DNA of 64,000 nt from Tepidimonas sediminis (GTDB lineage Bacteria; Pseudomonadota; Gammaproteobacteria; Burkholderiales; Burkholderiaceae_C): assembly GCF_007556605.1 (NCBI RefSeq), contig NZ_VJND01000001.1:248001-312000 (forward strand). The letters run 5' to 3'. This document shows, one piece after another, positions 1-7,629 of the stretch; the first letter of the stretch is position 1; each line of letters opens with the position of its first letter. The position numbers and the translations under genes are program-made. A model generated the notes under the pieces. It was given only the letters and a program-made list of their open reading frames with translations, did no database searches and was not told the origin of the DNA.

Positions 1-308
1 CGGGCGGGCTCGACCACCCCCAGGCCATGGCAGGGGGTGCACCTTTCGCGCAACAGACGCTCTTCGGCCGGACGCGCCGCCAGCCAGGCCTGCAAGGCCA
101 GCTGCCGCTGCCGCTCCAGCGTCTCCTGCCTGGACCGCCTCTGCGCGGCTTCGGCCTGCTCCTGTTCCAGCCGGCGCTGCAGCTCGGCGCGCTCGACCGC
201 CGACAGCGGGCGTGCCTGACTCTGGTACTCCTCTTCCCCCATCTCGGCGCCGGCCCCCGCCGCCACCGTCAGCATGGCGAACGCCGAAACCGCGGTGCGG
301 GTGACCAA
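1..308 (-). CDS. c-type cytochrome, partial (C-terminus outside window)
   Basis: Leftward reading frame open to the window edge. It encodes a signal peptide (hydrophobic AVSAFAMLTVAAGAGA), a charged helical stretch rich in Glu, Arg and Gln, and then the haem c attachment motif CTPCH near residue 90. It is the last visible gene of the putative arsenite-oxidase operon, just downstream of the nitroreductase-like gene, so a role as periplasmic electron carrier is plausible. The start is unsure: the frame has no ATG ahead of the signal peptide, and a TTG at 306-308 gives the best leader. An internal ATG would truncate the signal. Only one haem motif is visible; more may follow outside. Confidence 0.6.
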   Translation of the reverse strand, partial: MVTRTAVSAFAMLTVAAGAGAEMGEEEYQSQARPLSAVERAELQRRLEQEQAEAAQRRSRQETLERQRQLALQAWLAARPAEERLLRERCTPCHGLGVVEPA

Positions 309-342
309 GCGTCGACGCGGCCGCGACCCTGCTTCGACGGGA

Positions 343-1020
343 TCAGTTGGGCGTGTGGACGCCGGGTGGCGCGCCAGGCTGCCAAGGACCGAGGAAATTT
401 TCGATGGTGTCATGACCACGCGGGCGGGATGCCCGGGTCGGCGTGCCGACGGTGACGAAGGCCACCAGGTGTTCCTGCGGACCGCAGAACGCCTGCTGCA
501 GCAGCGGATGGCGGCACTTCCGACCGGACAGCGTCTTGGCACCGTAGCCCATCGCGTGCAGGGCCGTCAGGAACAACGTCAGGGCACCGCCGGCCGACAT
601 CCATTGCTCATGCATCGGCACGTCGTCGATGTCGGCCTGGATGCGGGCGATCCACGCCAGCAGCACGGGACCGCGCTGGGCCCGCTCCACCTCCGCGGCC
701 GCATCCTCGGCGTCACGCCCCTGGTCAAGCGCGATGCGGACGAACAGGTCGCCAAGCTGCGCCCGCTGGGATCGTCCGATCAGCACGGCCCGCCACGGTC
801 GCAGCAGACCATGATCCGGAGCCCGGAGGGCACAGGCGATCGCGGTGGCCAGTTCGCGCTCGCTCGGACCCGGGTCGGTGAGCCAGCGCGGGCCCACCGA
901 GTGGCGTTGCAGCAGGGTCTCGATGATCGTGGAACGCGGGATCCCGGGATCGATCCACCCGCCCGGCTCCGCCGAGGAGGCGGTGAAAGGCTCGTTCATC
1001 ATGGAGGGTGAGGTCTTCAT
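343..1020 (-). CDS. nitroreductase-family flavoprotein
   Basis: 225 residues. It matches the YdjA-like nitroreductase type: an N-terminal basic FMN-binding stretch (LLQRHSVGP), the conserved ALRAPDHGLLRPWRAVL segment around residues 60-75, and the helix with MSAGGALTLFLTALHAMGYGAK followed by a C-terminal TVGTP strand. Such proteins bind FMN and reduce nitro- or quinone-type substrates with NAD(P)H. The start ATG overlaps the stop of the TorD-like gene by 4 bp (ATGA), so it is translationally coupled to the molybdoenzyme operon. Its role there is unknown; a maturation or redox-balancing function is only a guess. An alternative Met lies five residues downstream. Confidence 0.72.
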   Translation of the reverse strand: MKTSPSMMNEPFTASSAEPGGWIDPGIPRSTIIETLLQRHSVGPRWLTDPGPSERELATAIACALRAPDHGLLRPWRAVLIGRSQRAQLGDLFVRIALDQGRDAEDAAAEVERAQRGPVLLAWIARIQADIDDVPMHEQWMSAGGALTLFLTALHAMGYGAKTLSGRKCRHPLLQQAFCGPQEHLVAFVTVGTPTRASRPRGHDTIENFLGPWQPGAPPGVHTPN

Positions 1021-1715
1021 GCCGGACTCCCATGCGCGCGAGGCTCGTTGGCGGTACGCAGCACTTGGGGAATCAGTCCTGCCAAGGCCGCGTAAACGTG
1101 ACCGGCCGGCTCCCGGGGGGCGGCGCGCTGGCACGCCTGCTGCAGCAGCGGCGCCCATGCAGCCGGAAAGTGGTGCGAGAACGATTCGACCAAGGCCCGC
1201 GCCTCGATATCGAGCGCAGCGCGATCCAGCAAGCGCGCCATGAACTCCAGCTGCATCGCCACGTGGTCGGGCAGATCGTGAAAATCCTCGCACGGCTCGA
1301 AACCGGCCGTCTGGTAGCAGGCCTTGGCCTGTTGCGCCACCCAACCCGCCAGCGACCCCTCCAGCAGCAGCCCCGTGTTCAGGGGAGCCAGCACCGGCGG
1401 GGTCAGGAACAGCGCGGCGTAGGCCACGAGCCAGTCCGCCCCCGGGCCGCCACCGTCCTCGGTGTCGCGGCGCAGCTCGGCCACCTGCCTTGCCGCCGCC
1501 TGCACGGCCGCGAGATCGAGTTGCAGCGGCGCGGCCAGATCCTCCAGATCCGCCAGCAGGGGTTCGAACCAGTCACGGAAGCGCCAGCCGTGCGGAGGCG
1601 GCATGAAGGCCCGTGCGAGCAACCAGCAGGCGTCGGCGCGGGCCCTCCAACTGGCCTCACCCTCCGGCTCCCACGCCGGCTCCCATTCGGGCGCGGACAG
1701 CGTCACGCCGCTCAT
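1017..1715 (-). CDS. arxD: TorD/DmsD-type molybdoenzyme chaperone (ArxD-like)
   Basis: 232 residues, all-helical and acidic. It is built like TorD-family chaperones, which bind the Tat leader of a molybdoenzyme and hold it for cofactor insertion. The diagnostic features are the segment DWLVAYAALFLTPP around residues 85-100 (family pattern YxxLFxxP) and the FHDLPDHVAMQLEFMARLL segment (pattern PDHxxxELEFM). It overlaps the upstream membrane-subunit gene by 4 bp and the downstream nitroreductase-like gene by 4 bp. The likely client is the RR-leader catalytic subunit encoded at 3683-6172. The arx symbol rests on operon order rather than on chaperone-specific motifs. Confidence 0.75.
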   Translation of the reverse strand: MSGVTLSAPEWEPAWEPEGEASWRARADACWLLARAFMPPPHGWRFRDWFEPLLADLEDLAAPLQLDLAAVQAAARQVAELRRDTEDGGGPGADWLVAYAALFLTPPVLAPLNTGLLLEGSLAGWVAQQAKACYQTAGFEPCEDFHDLPDHVAMQLEFMARLLDRAALDIEARALVESFSHHFPAAWAPLLQQACQRAAPREPAGHVYAALAGLIPQVLRTANEPRAHGSPA

Positions 1716-2866
1716 CGCTGTTCGTCCAGCTGCAGCCACTTTTCCCCCGCGGCGTTGAGGACGTTGGACAGGAAGACCGCCAGCGCCAGCACCGCCCATT
1801 CCGTCGCCGACGGCCGGTAGTCCAGCAGGCCATGCACCCAGCTGCCCTTGAACAGCGGCACGAGCTGGCCGCCGATGACGAAGTCGTAACGGGCGGCGAA
1901 GAGCGCCACGATGGCCACCACCGCGGCCAGCAGCAGCAGCTGGGGGTTGCGCCGCCACGCTGGCACGACCGTCAGCGCCAGGGGAAGGCCGATGCCGACC
2001 CAGAGCTCGAGCTGGAACAGCGGCCGGCTCCACAGGTGGTGCCACACCTGCATGCCCTCGGCATTGCTGTAGAGACCTGCCACCAGGCGCGAGACGACGA
2101 AGAAGGCGTGCGCCACCATCAGGATGGCGAACAGCCCGCCCAGACGCCCGGCGAACAGGGCACGCGTCGGCTCGTCGAGCCGTTCAGACCGCCCGCCGTG
2201 GGCCAGCCAGGTGAAGATGATGACGAACGTGACGGCCCCCAGCAGCGACTCCACCAGGAAGGCCAGCGACATCTCGCCGCCGAACCAGAACGGACGCATC
2301 GACATCCAGCCGTACACCCCGCCGGCGACGAAGGTGATGTAAACGGCGGCGACCAGGGACAGCACGGCCGCGGCGCGCGGTGGGATCGGGGCGCGGGGCA
2401 GCAGCCACGTCATGAGCAGCCACAGCAGGGCGACGACGTAGACGATCACGCCCCAGACTTTCCAGAACAGCGGCGCGCCGGTGGCACCGGAGAACGGAAT
2501 CAGCAGCACCGCACGCAACGGATAGCCGAGCTCCAGGAACAGCGCCGCCACACCGCCGGCCAGTGCGGCCACCGCCAGCCAGGTGGCGCGGCGCGCGATC
2601 GGGCGGTAGTCCTCGACGCCGAACACCGTCCAGACCGAGGCCAGCATGGTCAGCCCCGTCGAGGACAGCAGAAAGAAGTCGTACGTCACGATCGGCAGGC
2701 CCCAGAACAGGCCGCGACTGTCGCCGTGGTAAGCGGCGTGGCCATGCGTCATCAGCTGGCTGGCGACGTAGGCGCCGCTGGCGACCAGGCCCACGAGCGC
2801 GACGATGAGGATCATGCCCATCGGGCTGGTGGGGGCGGAGGGTCGGGGAGTGGCGAGGGTGGACAT
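1712..2866 (-). CDS. arxC: NrfD/PsrC-type membrane subunit of the molybdoenzyme (ArxC-like)
   Basis: 384 residues with about nine to ten hydrophobic segments, beginning with MILIVALVGLVASGAYVAS. It belongs to the NrfD/PsrC family, the integral membrane subunit that exchanges electrons between the quinone pool and the periplasmic Fe-S subunit. Family hallmarks are an early His-rich loop (LMTHGHAAYHGDS), a conserved acidic/aromatic patch (WGLPIVTYDFFLL) and late helices with RPLFQLELWVGIGLPL. It follows the Fe-S subunit by 21 bp and overlaps the chaperone gene. In an arsenite oxidase the electrons would flow to quinone; in a reductase the flow would be reversed. The sequence alone does not fix direction. 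Confidence 0.8.
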   Translation of the reverse strand: MSTLATPRPSAPTSPMGMILIVALVGLVASGAYVASQLMTHGHAAYHGDSRGLFWGLPIVTYDFFLLSSTGLTMLASVWTVFGVEDYRPIARRATWLAVAALAGGVAALFLELGYPLRAVLLIPFSGATGAPLFWKVWGVIVYVVALLWLLMTWLLPRAPIPPRAAAVLSLVAAVYITFVAGGVYGWMSMRPFWFGGEMSLAFLVESLLGAVTFVIIFTWLAHGGRSERLDEPTRALFAGRLGGLFAILMVAHAFFVVSRLVAGLYSNAEGMQVWHHLWSRPLFQLELWVGIGLPLALTVVPAWRRNPQLLLLAAVVAIVALFAARYDFVIGGQLVPLFKGSWVHGLLDYRPSATEWAVLALAVFLSNVLNAAGEKWLQLDEQR

Positions 2867-2887
2867 GAGCTTCTCCTTCGGGCGGCT

Positions 2888-3646
2888 TCAGGTCGTGCGT
2901 TCATGGGCGCGCGAGCTCGGCACGGCCGCGCCGGCGCCGCCGGACAGGTAGTAGACCTGCGGCTTGTTGCCGGTGTGGTCGAGCAGGCGTACGCCGCGCT
3001 TGTCGGCGATCAGCTTGTTGACCTTGCTTTGCGGGTTGTCGAGGTCGCCGAAGTAACGCGCCTTGGGCGGGCAGACCCGCACGCAGGCCGGGGTGTGCTC
3101 CTTGGTGGCGGGATCGTCCTCGTCCAGGTCGGCCACGCCCTTGGGCGCGGTGCTCGTCTTGTGGTAGCAGAACGTGCACTTGCTGACGACGCCGTGAGGC
3201 TGGATGCCCACGCCATGCGTCGGGTCGTCGTGGGGGCCCTTGTACGGCGGATCCCACTGGCGGCCGTTCTTGCCGGGGAAGACGGTGCGCAGGTCCGGCT
3301 GCACCACGGCCTTCTCGTCGGTGTAGAAGCGTACGCCGTACGGGCAGGCCACCATGCAGGCCTTGCAGCCGATGCACTTGTTCCAGTCGATGAGCACGTA
3401 GCCGCCGTCCTTCATCTTGTAGGTCGCCCCGGTGGGGCAGACGCTGACGCAGGACGGGTTTTCGCAGTGCATGCAGGGGCGCGGGAACCACTGCAGCTTC
3501 ACGTTCGGGTAGGTCCCCTCGTGATAGAAGAGGACGTCCTGCCAGTTCTCGCCGGGCAGGCGGTTGTTCTCCATCGCGCAGGCCGTCGTGCACGCCTGAC
3601 AGCCGGTGCACTTGTCCAGGTCGATGACCATGCCCCATTTGGCCAT
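2888..3646 (-). CDS. arxB: four-cluster Fe-S electron-transfer subunit (ArxB-like)
   Basis: 252 residues of the DmsB/PsrB/NrfC type. Four groups of cysteines are visible in order: CTGCQACTTAC near residue 15, CMHCENPSCVSVCP near 60, CIGCKACMVACP near 95 and CTFC...CVRVCPP around 145-190. Each can hold a [4Fe-4S] cluster, forming a wire between the molybdenum subunit and the membrane subunit. There is no Tat leader of its own, so it probably rides through the Tat pore with the catalytic subunit. It lies 36 bp downstream of the catalytic gene, with a purine-rich ribosome site (CGAGGAGAAC). Confidence 0.82.
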   Translation of the reverse strand: MAKWGMVIDLDKCTGCQACTTACAMENNRLPGENWQDVLFYHEGTYPNVKLQWFPRPCMHCENPSCVSVCPTGATYKMKDGGYVLIDWNKCIGCKACMVACPYGVRFYTDEKAVVQPDLRTVFPGKNGRQWDPPYKGPHDDPTHGVGIQPHGVVSKCTFCYHKTSTAPKGVADLDEDDPATKEHTPACVRVCPPKARYFGDLDNPQSKVNKLIADKRGVRLLDHTGNKPQVYYLSGGAGAAVPSSRAHERTT

Positions 3647-3682
3647 GTCGTTCTCCTCGCGGCGTTCGGGTTGTCTTCAGGG

Positions 3683-6172
3683 TCAGGCGATGCGCTCGAT
3701 CGTGACCTTGGTGGAGTAGTAGTTGCACTGGCCGGAGATGCGGTCGCTCTGGTTGACCGTGACCTCCCCGCTGTGGCCGGGCGCTCGTCCCTTGGCCCAG
3801 CGTCCCATGGCCCAGTGGCCGTGCTCCATCGGAAACACCAGGGTGTCGGGCCGCACCCCTTCGAAGTAGCGCACCCGCCCGGTGATGGTTCCCACCTCGG
3901 ACTTGATGCGGCACAGGTCGCCGTCGCGGATGCCGCGCTTGCGCGCCGTCTCGGGATGGATCTCGATGTAGACCTGGTCCCGCCCGCCCATGACCGGCTG
4001 CAACAGGGAGATCGCCATCGGGATGTTGCCGCCGCGGCCTTCGGCGTGCAGGGCGACCTTCGGGGTCACCATGTAGAGATCACCGCCGCCCGGGTGCTTG
4101 GGTTCCTCCCAGTGCGGGAACATCAGCTTGGCCTTGTCGCGCCCGGTCTTGCTGGCGATCCAGTCGGCGTGCGCCTCCAGCCAGCCGCTGCGGAACTCGA
4201 ACTTGCCCGAAGGCGTCTTCAGCAGCTTGGCCTTGACCTCCTCGGGGGTCATGCGGCGGTTGTAGTCGCGGCCGTCCCACTCGTAGAACTCGCCGTCGCG
4301 CTGCTGCCAGAGATAGGGCTTCTTGTACCAGACGCCCTTTTCCTTCCAGGACTCGAAATCCTTGACGCCGTTGTCACCCGGATTGGCCTCGAAGCCCTTG
4401 GCGAGATGACGCAGCACGTTCTCGCTGTCCTTCAGGGCCTTGTAGTAGTCGCCCATCGGCCCCTTGATCCGCTTGCCGATCTCGATGATGACGTCGCCGA
4501 AGTACTTGGTGTCGTACAGCGGCCTGATGGCCGGCACCCGCAGCTGCGTCATCGGCCAGCCCTCGAACGGATAGGTCGGTGCGTCCTGCAGACGTTCGAG
4601 ATAGGTGTGATCCGGCAGGATCAGGTCGGCCATCATGGCCGTCTCGCCCGGGAAAGGGCTGGTGTCGATGACGAACAGCTCCTTGAGGGCCTCCTCCCAC
4701 TGCTGGCCGTTGGGCGCCGTCCACACCGCGTTGTTCTGGTAGAACATGATGGTGTCGAGCTTGTACGGCTTGCCCGCCAGCGAGTTGGGCCCGACCTCCT
4801 GCAGCATGTTGTTGGCCAGCAGGTAGCCGTCCGGGTGGCCCTTGAGGTCGATGCGCGGGTACTGCTTCCACGGGCCGCTCTTGGCGTAATCGTCAAGGTA
4901 CTCGTCGGCGTTGGCCGGCATCGGGCCGTACGGCACGCCCATCTGGTACATCATGCCGCCCTTGGCGAACAGCGAGCCGACCAGCGCGTTGAGCGAGTGG
5001 ATCGCCATGCCATTGAGGATGCCGTTGCTGTGGGCGTGGGCACCGCGCTCGAAGATGGCCATAGCCGGCCTGGTGGTGCCGAACTCGTGGGCCGTGGCCA
5101 CGATGTCGCGCTCCAGGATCGTGGTCACCTCGCTGGCCCACTTCGGCGTGCGGTCCTTCAGCTCGATGTTCCACCACTCGACCAGGCCCTTGACCCACCT
5201 TTCTTCGAAGCTGTCGGGCTCCACCGTCTGGCCGGCCTTGAAGCGGTTGACGCCATCCTTGAAGTCGCCGACGAACTTGCGATCCCACAGGCCGTTGACG
5301 AGGATGTAGTGGGCGATGGCCAGCGCCAGCGCCCCATCGGTGCCCGGCTTGATCAGCAGCGCGCGGTCGCTGGCCGCCAGCGTGGTGTTCATGTGCACGT
5401 CGACGGCGGTCACGCGCGTCTTGGGGCTCTTGGTGCGCATGTAGCCCCACATCTGCATGACGTTGTTGTACGGGCGGAAGGCCTCGAGGAAGCCGCAGCC
5501 GAACAGCAGCAGGTAGTTGCAGTTGCGGTAGTCGTGCGCGTTGTAACTGCCGTTGCCATCGGTGGCCTGCCTGGCCTTGATCGAGCCGTCGGAGCACATC
5601 GAGCTGTGGCCGATCGGCACGTTGGGGCTGCCGTAGAGCTTGCCGAAGGTGCCCAGCAGACCGGCGCAGCTCGCCCCCCACCCGCGGCCGTAGATGAGTG
5701 CGAAGCGGTGGCTTTCCCCGCGGTCGCGCAGCGCGTTGAGGCGGTCCGCGACGGTCTGCAGGGCCTCGTCCCAGCTGATGGGCACGAACTTGGGGTCTTC
5801 GTTGCGGCCTTTCTTGGGGTTGGTGCGCTTCATGGGCCCCTTGAAGCGGTCGGGGTCGTACAGGATGTAGGTCCCCAGCGGCCCCTTCGGACACAGTTTG
5901 CCGTTGGCGATCGGATGGTCGGTGTTGCCGTAGATCGCGTGCACCCGCCCGTCGGTGGTGTAGACATCGATGCCGCAGCGCGCCGGGCACTGGTGGCAGA
6001 TGTTCTTGGTGATGACGGTCTTGCCACCGCCTGCGGCGGTGGCCGGCTGCGCCTGTGAGGCCGGCTGCGACCGCTCGCTCAGCAGGGTGGCGGCGGCACC
6101 GGTGGCGGCGGTGGCTTGCAGGAAGCGCCGCCGCGACACCGCAGGTGGCACGAACCTTTCCATGATGCCCAT
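3683..6172 (-). CDS. arxA: molybdopterin catalytic subunit, ArxA-type arsenite oxidase
   Basis: 829 residues. A Tat leader (SRRRFLQATAATG) leads into a [4Fe-4S] motif with spacing C-X2-C-X3-C-X27-C (CHQC...C...KLCPKG), then DMSO-reductase family domains. The motif GRGWG (in IYGRGWGASC) near residue 170 is, to my recollection, the signature used to tell ArxA from respiratory arsenate reductase ArrA. SSMCSDG about 30 residues later supplies the likely Cys ligand to Mo. The predicted reaction is arsenite to arsenate, anaerobic, with electrons to quinone. Length and operon order (polyferredoxin, A, B, C, D with divergent X, S, R) agree. Alternatives are thiosulfate, polysulfide or tetrathionate reductase catalytic subunits. 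Start at MGIMERF is supported by an upstream GGAGAAC. Confidence 0.7.
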   Translation of the reverse strand: MGIMERFVPPAVSRRRFLQATAATGAAATLLSERSQPASQAQPATAAGGGKTVITKNICHQCPARCGIDVYTTDGRVHAIYGNTDHPIANGKLCPKGPLGTYILYDPDRFKGPMKRTNPKKGRNEDPKFVPISWDEALQTVADRLNALRDRGESHRFALIYGRGWGASCAGLLGTFGKLYGSPNVPIGHSSMCSDGSIKARQATDGNGSYNAHDYRNCNYLLLFGCGFLEAFRPYNNVMQMWGYMRTKSPKTRVTAVDVHMNTTLAASDRALLIKPGTDGALALAIAHYILVNGLWDRKFVGDFKDGVNRFKAGQTVEPDSFEERWVKGLVEWWNIELKDRTPKWASEVTTILERDIVATAHEFGTTRPAMAIFERGAHAHSNGILNGMAIHSLNALVGSLFAKGGMMYQMGVPYGPMPANADEYLDDYAKSGPWKQYPRIDLKGHPDGYLLANNMLQEVGPNSLAGKPYKLDTIMFYQNNAVWTAPNGQQWEEALKELFVIDTSPFPGETAMMADLILPDHTYLERLQDAPTYPFEGWPMTQLRVPAIRPLYDTKYFGDVIIEIGKRIKGPMGDYYKALKDSENVLRHLAKGFEANPGDNGVKDFESWKEKGVWYKKPYLWQQRDGEFYEWDGRDYNRRMTPEEVKAKLLKTPSGKFEFRSGWLEAHADWIASKTGRDKAKLMFPHWEEPKHPGGGDLYMVTPKVALHAEGRGGNIPMAISLLQPVMGGRDQVYIEIHPETARKRGIRDGDLCRIKSEVGTITGRVRYFEGVRPDTLVFPMEHGHWAMGRWAKGRAPGHSGEVTVNQSDRISGQCNYYSTKVTIERIA

Positions 6173-6204
6173 CTTCGGTTCTCCTCGGGTGGTTGAGCTG
6201 AAAG

Positions 6205-7401
6205 TCACGGCATGGCGCCGAACAGTTGACGGCGAGCGTCGTCGATGAAACGCTGGGTCTTCTGGCAGCCGGGGCACAAGCCCGGCTCACCGGACGTCGG
6301 GGTGTAGGTCTCGCCACACGACGGGCAGAGGGCTCGCCGGTGCTCGAACAGCACCTGCACCTCCGACGAACCGCCGTGCGGCTGCAGCGTCAGCGCCCCC
6401 TGCGGACAGGCGCGCACGCACGCACCGCAGGCGATGCAGGCCGCCGGGTCGAAACGCAGCCAGGCCTGCTGGCCACCGTCCACCGCGGTCAGCGCGCGCG
6501 TGGGGCAGAGCGCCTCGCACATGCGCGCGTCGCAGCACTCGCCACCCGGACGCAACGCCGGGAAAAACTCCGTCGGTACCGGGGTGCCGCTGCGCTCGGC
6601 CAGCGCCACGAGCGCGCGGTGCTGGCGCGCGCGCTCGGCCGAGGGACGCCGGCTCGAGGCCGGATGGGCGGCCCGACCATGGCTGCCCATCGGTTGGGGC
6701 GACGCATGTCGTCCGGCGGGACGCTCGATGGCGTGTTGGAAGAAGCGGCGCCGGTCGAGTACCGGGCCGGGGTCCTCGGCGGGGGGCAGGCGCGCGGGTC
6801 GCAGGCTGGGATCCAGCGGTTCATGCCGCAGCCGGATGCGCGTGGCCCCTTCCAGCGCCTCCATCCATGCCGACGCGGTTTCCACCACGGCCCGGGCGGG
6901 GTGGGGCAGGGTGGCCGCCCCTTCGGACGCATCCGGCGCGGCCTCGGCCGCCGGGGCGCCTGCCGGGCAGTCGCGGCACCAGCCGCGGTCGACGATGTCC
7001 ACTGCGGCGTGCCGCACGCTCAGCTCCAGCAAAAAGCCGACGCGCGCCGCTGCCGTGCAGGGCAGGACGATGGTGCCGGCGCGACGGTGCCGCGGCGGCA
7101 CCATGCGGCACTCGAGCCGGACGACGTCCTGATCCCTGACGGGCGCACCGGACGTGGAGCCTTGCAGCAATGGCTGCAGCTCGGGCAGCATCAACGCCTC
7201 GGTCGGGCAGGCTGCGACGCAGCGTCCGCAACCGGTGCAACGATCCTCCAGGGTCACGCCTTCCGGCCGGACGTGCAACGCCTGATGCGGGCAAGCGTCT
7301 TCGCAGGCACGGCACTGCCCGATGCGGCTGCGCAGGGGCAGGCAGGCGCTTTCGTCGTGCAGCAACGCGCGGTCGCTGCGCAGCGCGATCCGTTCGATGA
7401 T
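6205..7401 (-). CDS. arxB': polyferredoxin-like protein heading the operon (ArxB'-like)
   Basis: About 398 residues if started at 7401. It has two pairs of [4Fe-4S] motifs: an N-terminal pair (CRACEDACP and CTGCGRCVAACP) and a C-terminal pair (CDARMCEALCP and CIACGACVRACP). A C-terminal zinc-ribbon-like CPSC...CPGC follows. A cytoplasmic electron-transfer or maturation role is inferred; the arx clusters I know of start with such a gene (arxB'). The start is odd. An in-frame TGA lies four codons before tandem ATC codons at 7396-7401, a good AGGAG lies about 8 bp ahead of them, and no ATG or GTG exists before the first cluster. A TTG at 7363-7365 is the only common alternative and lacks a ribosome site. 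Confidence 0.65.
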   Translation of the reverse strand: MIERIALRSDRALLHDESACLPLRSRIGQCRACEDACPHQALHVRPEGVTLEDRCTGCGRCVAACPTEALMLPELQPLLQGSTSGAPVRDQDVVRLECRMVPPRHRRAGTIVLPCTAAARVGFLLELSVRHAAVDIVDRGWCRDCPAGAPAAEAAPDASEGAATLPHPARAVVETASAWMEALEGATRIRLRHEPLDPSLRPARLPPAEDPGPVLDRRRFFQHAIERPAGRHASPQPMGSHGRAAHPASSRRPSAERARQHRALVALAERSGTPVPTEFFPALRPGGECCDARMCEALCPTRALTAVDGGQQAWLRFDPAACIACGACVRACPQGALTLQPHGGSSEVQVLFEHRRALCPSCGETYTPTSGEPGLCPGCQKTQRFIDDARRQLFGAMP

Positions 7402-7463
7402 GGTTGTCTCCTCTCAGTTTCACTTCTGCGGCGGGCGGTTCGCCTGCGGCCGCCATGAGGTAC

Positions 7464-7479
7464 GCAAGAGCCGTGCCAA
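7464..7479 (-). promoter_or_regulatory. sigma54 (-24/-12) promoter of the arx-like operon
   Basis: The minus strand reads TTGGCACGGCTCTTGC, a near-perfect match to the sigma54 consensus TGGCACG-N4-TTGC with exactly 10 bases between the invariant GG and GC. It points at the polyferredoxin gene, with the expected transcript start about 50 bp before the coding region. The divergent regulator at 9995-11371 carries the sigma54-contacting GAFTGA loop, which makes a functional pair likely. Confidence 0.85.
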
Positions 7480-7545
7480 TCACCCGTCGGCGTTGGGGTT
7501 TTCCATGGTGGAGAGCGGCGACACGCGGATCGGAGGGGCAGGAGG

Positions 7546-7561
7546 GTTACCGTGGGGTAAC
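7546..7561. promoter_or_regulatory. palindromic operator, copy 1 (candidate ArxR enhancer site)
   Basis: Perfect inverted repeat GTTACC-GTGG-GGTAAC. It lies about 70 bp upstream of the -24 element of the leftward sigma54 promoter, a typical distance for an NtrC-type activator site. A second copy is centred 43 bp away. Confidence 0.65.
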
Positions 7562-7588
7562 ACCCTATGGGGGCTGGGGCGCGGGCAT

Positions 7589-7604
7589 GTTACGGTTCGG
7601 TAAC
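7589..7604. promoter_or_regulatory. palindromic operator, copy 2 (candidate ArxR enhancer site)
   Basis: GTTACG-GTTC-GGTAAC, one mismatch from the first copy and with the same 4-bp spacer. Centre-to-centre spacing of 43 bp is about four helical turns, so both copies face the same side of the DNA. It ends immediately before the first possible start codons of the divergent regulatory operon, so bound regulator could also repress its own genes. Confidence 0.62.
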
Positions 7605-7629
7605 CATGATGTGCTGCCCGCTGTCTGCC

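Noticed and set aside
1613-6058. 1481-codon open frame on the plus strand opposite the molybdoenzyme genes
   Set aside because: Low-complexity His/Gln/Arg/Val composition and no domains; it is the shadow of the well-conserved minus-strand genes, as is common at this GC content.
3683-6172. Assignment as thiosulfate, polysulfide or tetrathionate reductase
   Set aside because: Not excluded, but the GRGWG motif, the X27 spacing of the cluster motif and the polyferredoxin-first operon order favour ArxA. The PhnD-like sensor alone would also fit a tetrathionate system.
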